DNA of 7,051 bases, taken from NCBI GenBank assembly GCA_024689165.1, contig JAILDS010000175.1, positions 1 to 7,051 on the forward strand, read 5' to 3'. Every line of letters starts with the position of its first letter. Positions within the stretch are counted from its first letter, which is position 1. The stretch comes from Clostridia bacterium (lineage in GTDB: Bacteria > Bacillota > Clostridia > Oscillospirales > Acutalibacteraceae). A program made the position numbers and the translations under genes. Of the stretch, positions 6,323 to 7,051 are shown piece after piece. Under the pieces are notes generated by a model. It was not told the origin of the DNA. It ran no database searches and saw only the letters and a program-made list of their open reading frames with translations.

Positions 6323-7051
6323 TCAGTCTGTTATCCTGTCGAGTCTGTACACGATGGCCGGAAGCTTTTCCGGACCCACGGTCTTTTTTGCAATGAGCTT
6401 CTTGTCGGTATTGACGAGATGCGTGTCCCTGACGGGTCTGTGGGCCGCGGGATCCGCCGCGGCGATTATCTCCTTCGCGGCGTCGATACACTGTCTGACG
6501 TCGTCGATCACGATCGGGTAATTCCCGTGGCCTCCGTACATCGTGCCGTCTCCGGCTATCTCAAGAGTCCTTTCGGCGGCGCGGACCCACGTCTCCATCG
6601 AATCGGCGAACGGGTACTGCAGCGTCACGAGCTTGTTGACGTTGTCCCCGGCAAAGACCGAGCCTGTCAGGGTGTCTCTGAAGATCATGTGCCCGATCGT
6701 ATGACCCGGGGTAAAAAATGATTCTATCTTCCTACCGCCGAGGTCGAACACGTCGCCCTCGTTCACGGGCAGGAATTCCGTCTTGAATTTGCGCTGAAAT
6801 GCGTCCCGCGCGCGGATATTGTTGGAGCTGCACCTGTAACGGTGCATATTCAGGAAATACAGTTTTTGCCCGACGGAGACGTACGCCCTCGCGCGGCCGA
6901 GCTCCTTCGGATGGAGCCTCGCAGTCGGGAACCATGAAGCGCCGCCGATATGGTCGGCGTGGGCGTGGGTGACGAGCACCTCAACGGGCTTGTCGGTGAT
7001 GAGCCTCACCACCGCGTCGAGCTCGCATACCCCGGCGCAGCAGTCGATAAG
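6323..7051 (-). CDS. Metallo-beta-lactamase-fold hydrolase, glyoxalase II-like; 5' end outside window
   Basis: The frame runs from the window edge (7051) to TGA at 6325-6323, giving 242 visible residues. A GTG at 7012 could mimic a start, but the upstream residues (LIDCCAG) match the conserved LIDTG-type strand of the fold, so the gene begins beyond the window. Numbered from the first visible residue, the metal site is complete: THAHADH (H29, H31, D33, H34), GHTIGH (H117), AGDN (D136) and GGHG (H175). Known: members hydrolyse thioesters, lactones, phosphodiesters and other substrates with one or two zinc or iron ions; the GHTxGH and GGHG spacing is like glyoxalase II and related enzymes. There is no sign of a flavodiiron or RNase J extension in the visible part. 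The last 45 residues are basic and may form a short C-terminal helical tail. It is probably co-transcribed with the IscU-like gene downstream. Confidence 0.9.
   Translation of the reverse strand, partial: LIDCCAGVCELDAVVRLITDKPVEVLVTHAHADHIGGASWFPTARLHPKELGRARAYVSVGQKLYFLNMHRYRCSSNNIRARDAFQRKFKTEFLPVNEGDVFDLGGRKIESFFTPGHTIGHMIFRDTLTGSVFAGDNVNKLVTLQYPFADSMETWVRAAERTLEIAGDGTMYGGHGNYPIVIDDVRQCIDAAKEIIAAADPAAHRPVRDTHLVNTDKKLIAKKTVGPEKLPAIVYRLDRITD

Noticed and set aside
6323..6325. TGA read as a sense codon (alternative genetic code or selenocysteine)
   Set aside because: Tryptophan is encoded by TGG throughout, the IscU-like gene also ends in TGA directly before a terminator, and no selenocysteine insertion element is apparent. 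Ordinary termination is simpler.
6323..7012. GTG at 7012 as the start of the MBL hydrolase
   Set aside because: The frame stays open to the window edge, and the residues before the GTG fit the conserved strand ahead of the HxHxDH motif, so the gene is truncated by the window rather than starting there.

Overview
The window reads as a chromosomal segment of a GC-rich member of the Firmicutes, most likely an uncultured Clostridia/Oscillospirales-type gut anaerobe. The basis is purine-rich AGGAG/AAGGG-type ribosome binding sites, TTG starts, strong G/C preference at codon third positions, an AT-rich promoter island between GC-rich genes, and protein families typical of that group. No RNA gene, mobile element, phage gene or CRISPR array is visible. 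The lineage is an inference from style; no marker gene is present.

Layout: seven protein genes, two of them cut by the window edges. (1) Positions 1-1862, minus strand: the first 620 residues of an ABC exporter half-transporter (permease fused to ATPase) that carries an extra N-terminal PH-like domain and a four-cysteine zinc ribbon. The complementary strand has a longer uninterrupted frame, but it is an antisense shadow. (2) Positions 1863-2064: a 202-bp AT-rich divergent promoter region with a good minus-strand promoter, a leader hairpin, and a perfect 16-bp palindrome that looks like a repressor operator. (3) Positions 2065-5774, plus strand: a tight four-gene cluster (gaps of 17, 32 and 28 bp) encoding a calcineurin-like metallophosphoesterase with an N-terminal beta-sandwich domain, a membrane-embedded M28-type zinc peptidase, an HSL-family alpha/beta-hydrolase esterase, and a small three-helix membrane protein. 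(4) Positions 5785-5832: a hairpin with U-runs on both sides, acting as a shared bidirectional terminator. (5) Positions 5849-7051, minus strand: a metallo-beta-lactamase-fold hydrolase (5' end outside the window) followed in the same reading frame by a small protein that resembles an IscU/NifU scaffold lacking the usual cluster ligands.

How the genes may work together: the plus-strand cluster combines three hydrolases of different chemistry (phosphoester, peptide, ester) with two membrane proteins. None of the three hydrolases has a signal peptide, and the peptidase's charge pattern suggests its active site faces the cytoplasm, so it looks like an intracellular, membrane-associated turnover or detoxification set rather than a secreted nutrient-scavenging one. 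The ABC exporter shares the intergenic control region and may be co-regulated. The shared pathway is inference; no substrate can be read from the sequence. The most unusual items are the M28 enzyme with two membrane hairpins inserted in its catalytic fold and the apparently ligand-less IscU-like protein behind the MBL hydrolase.
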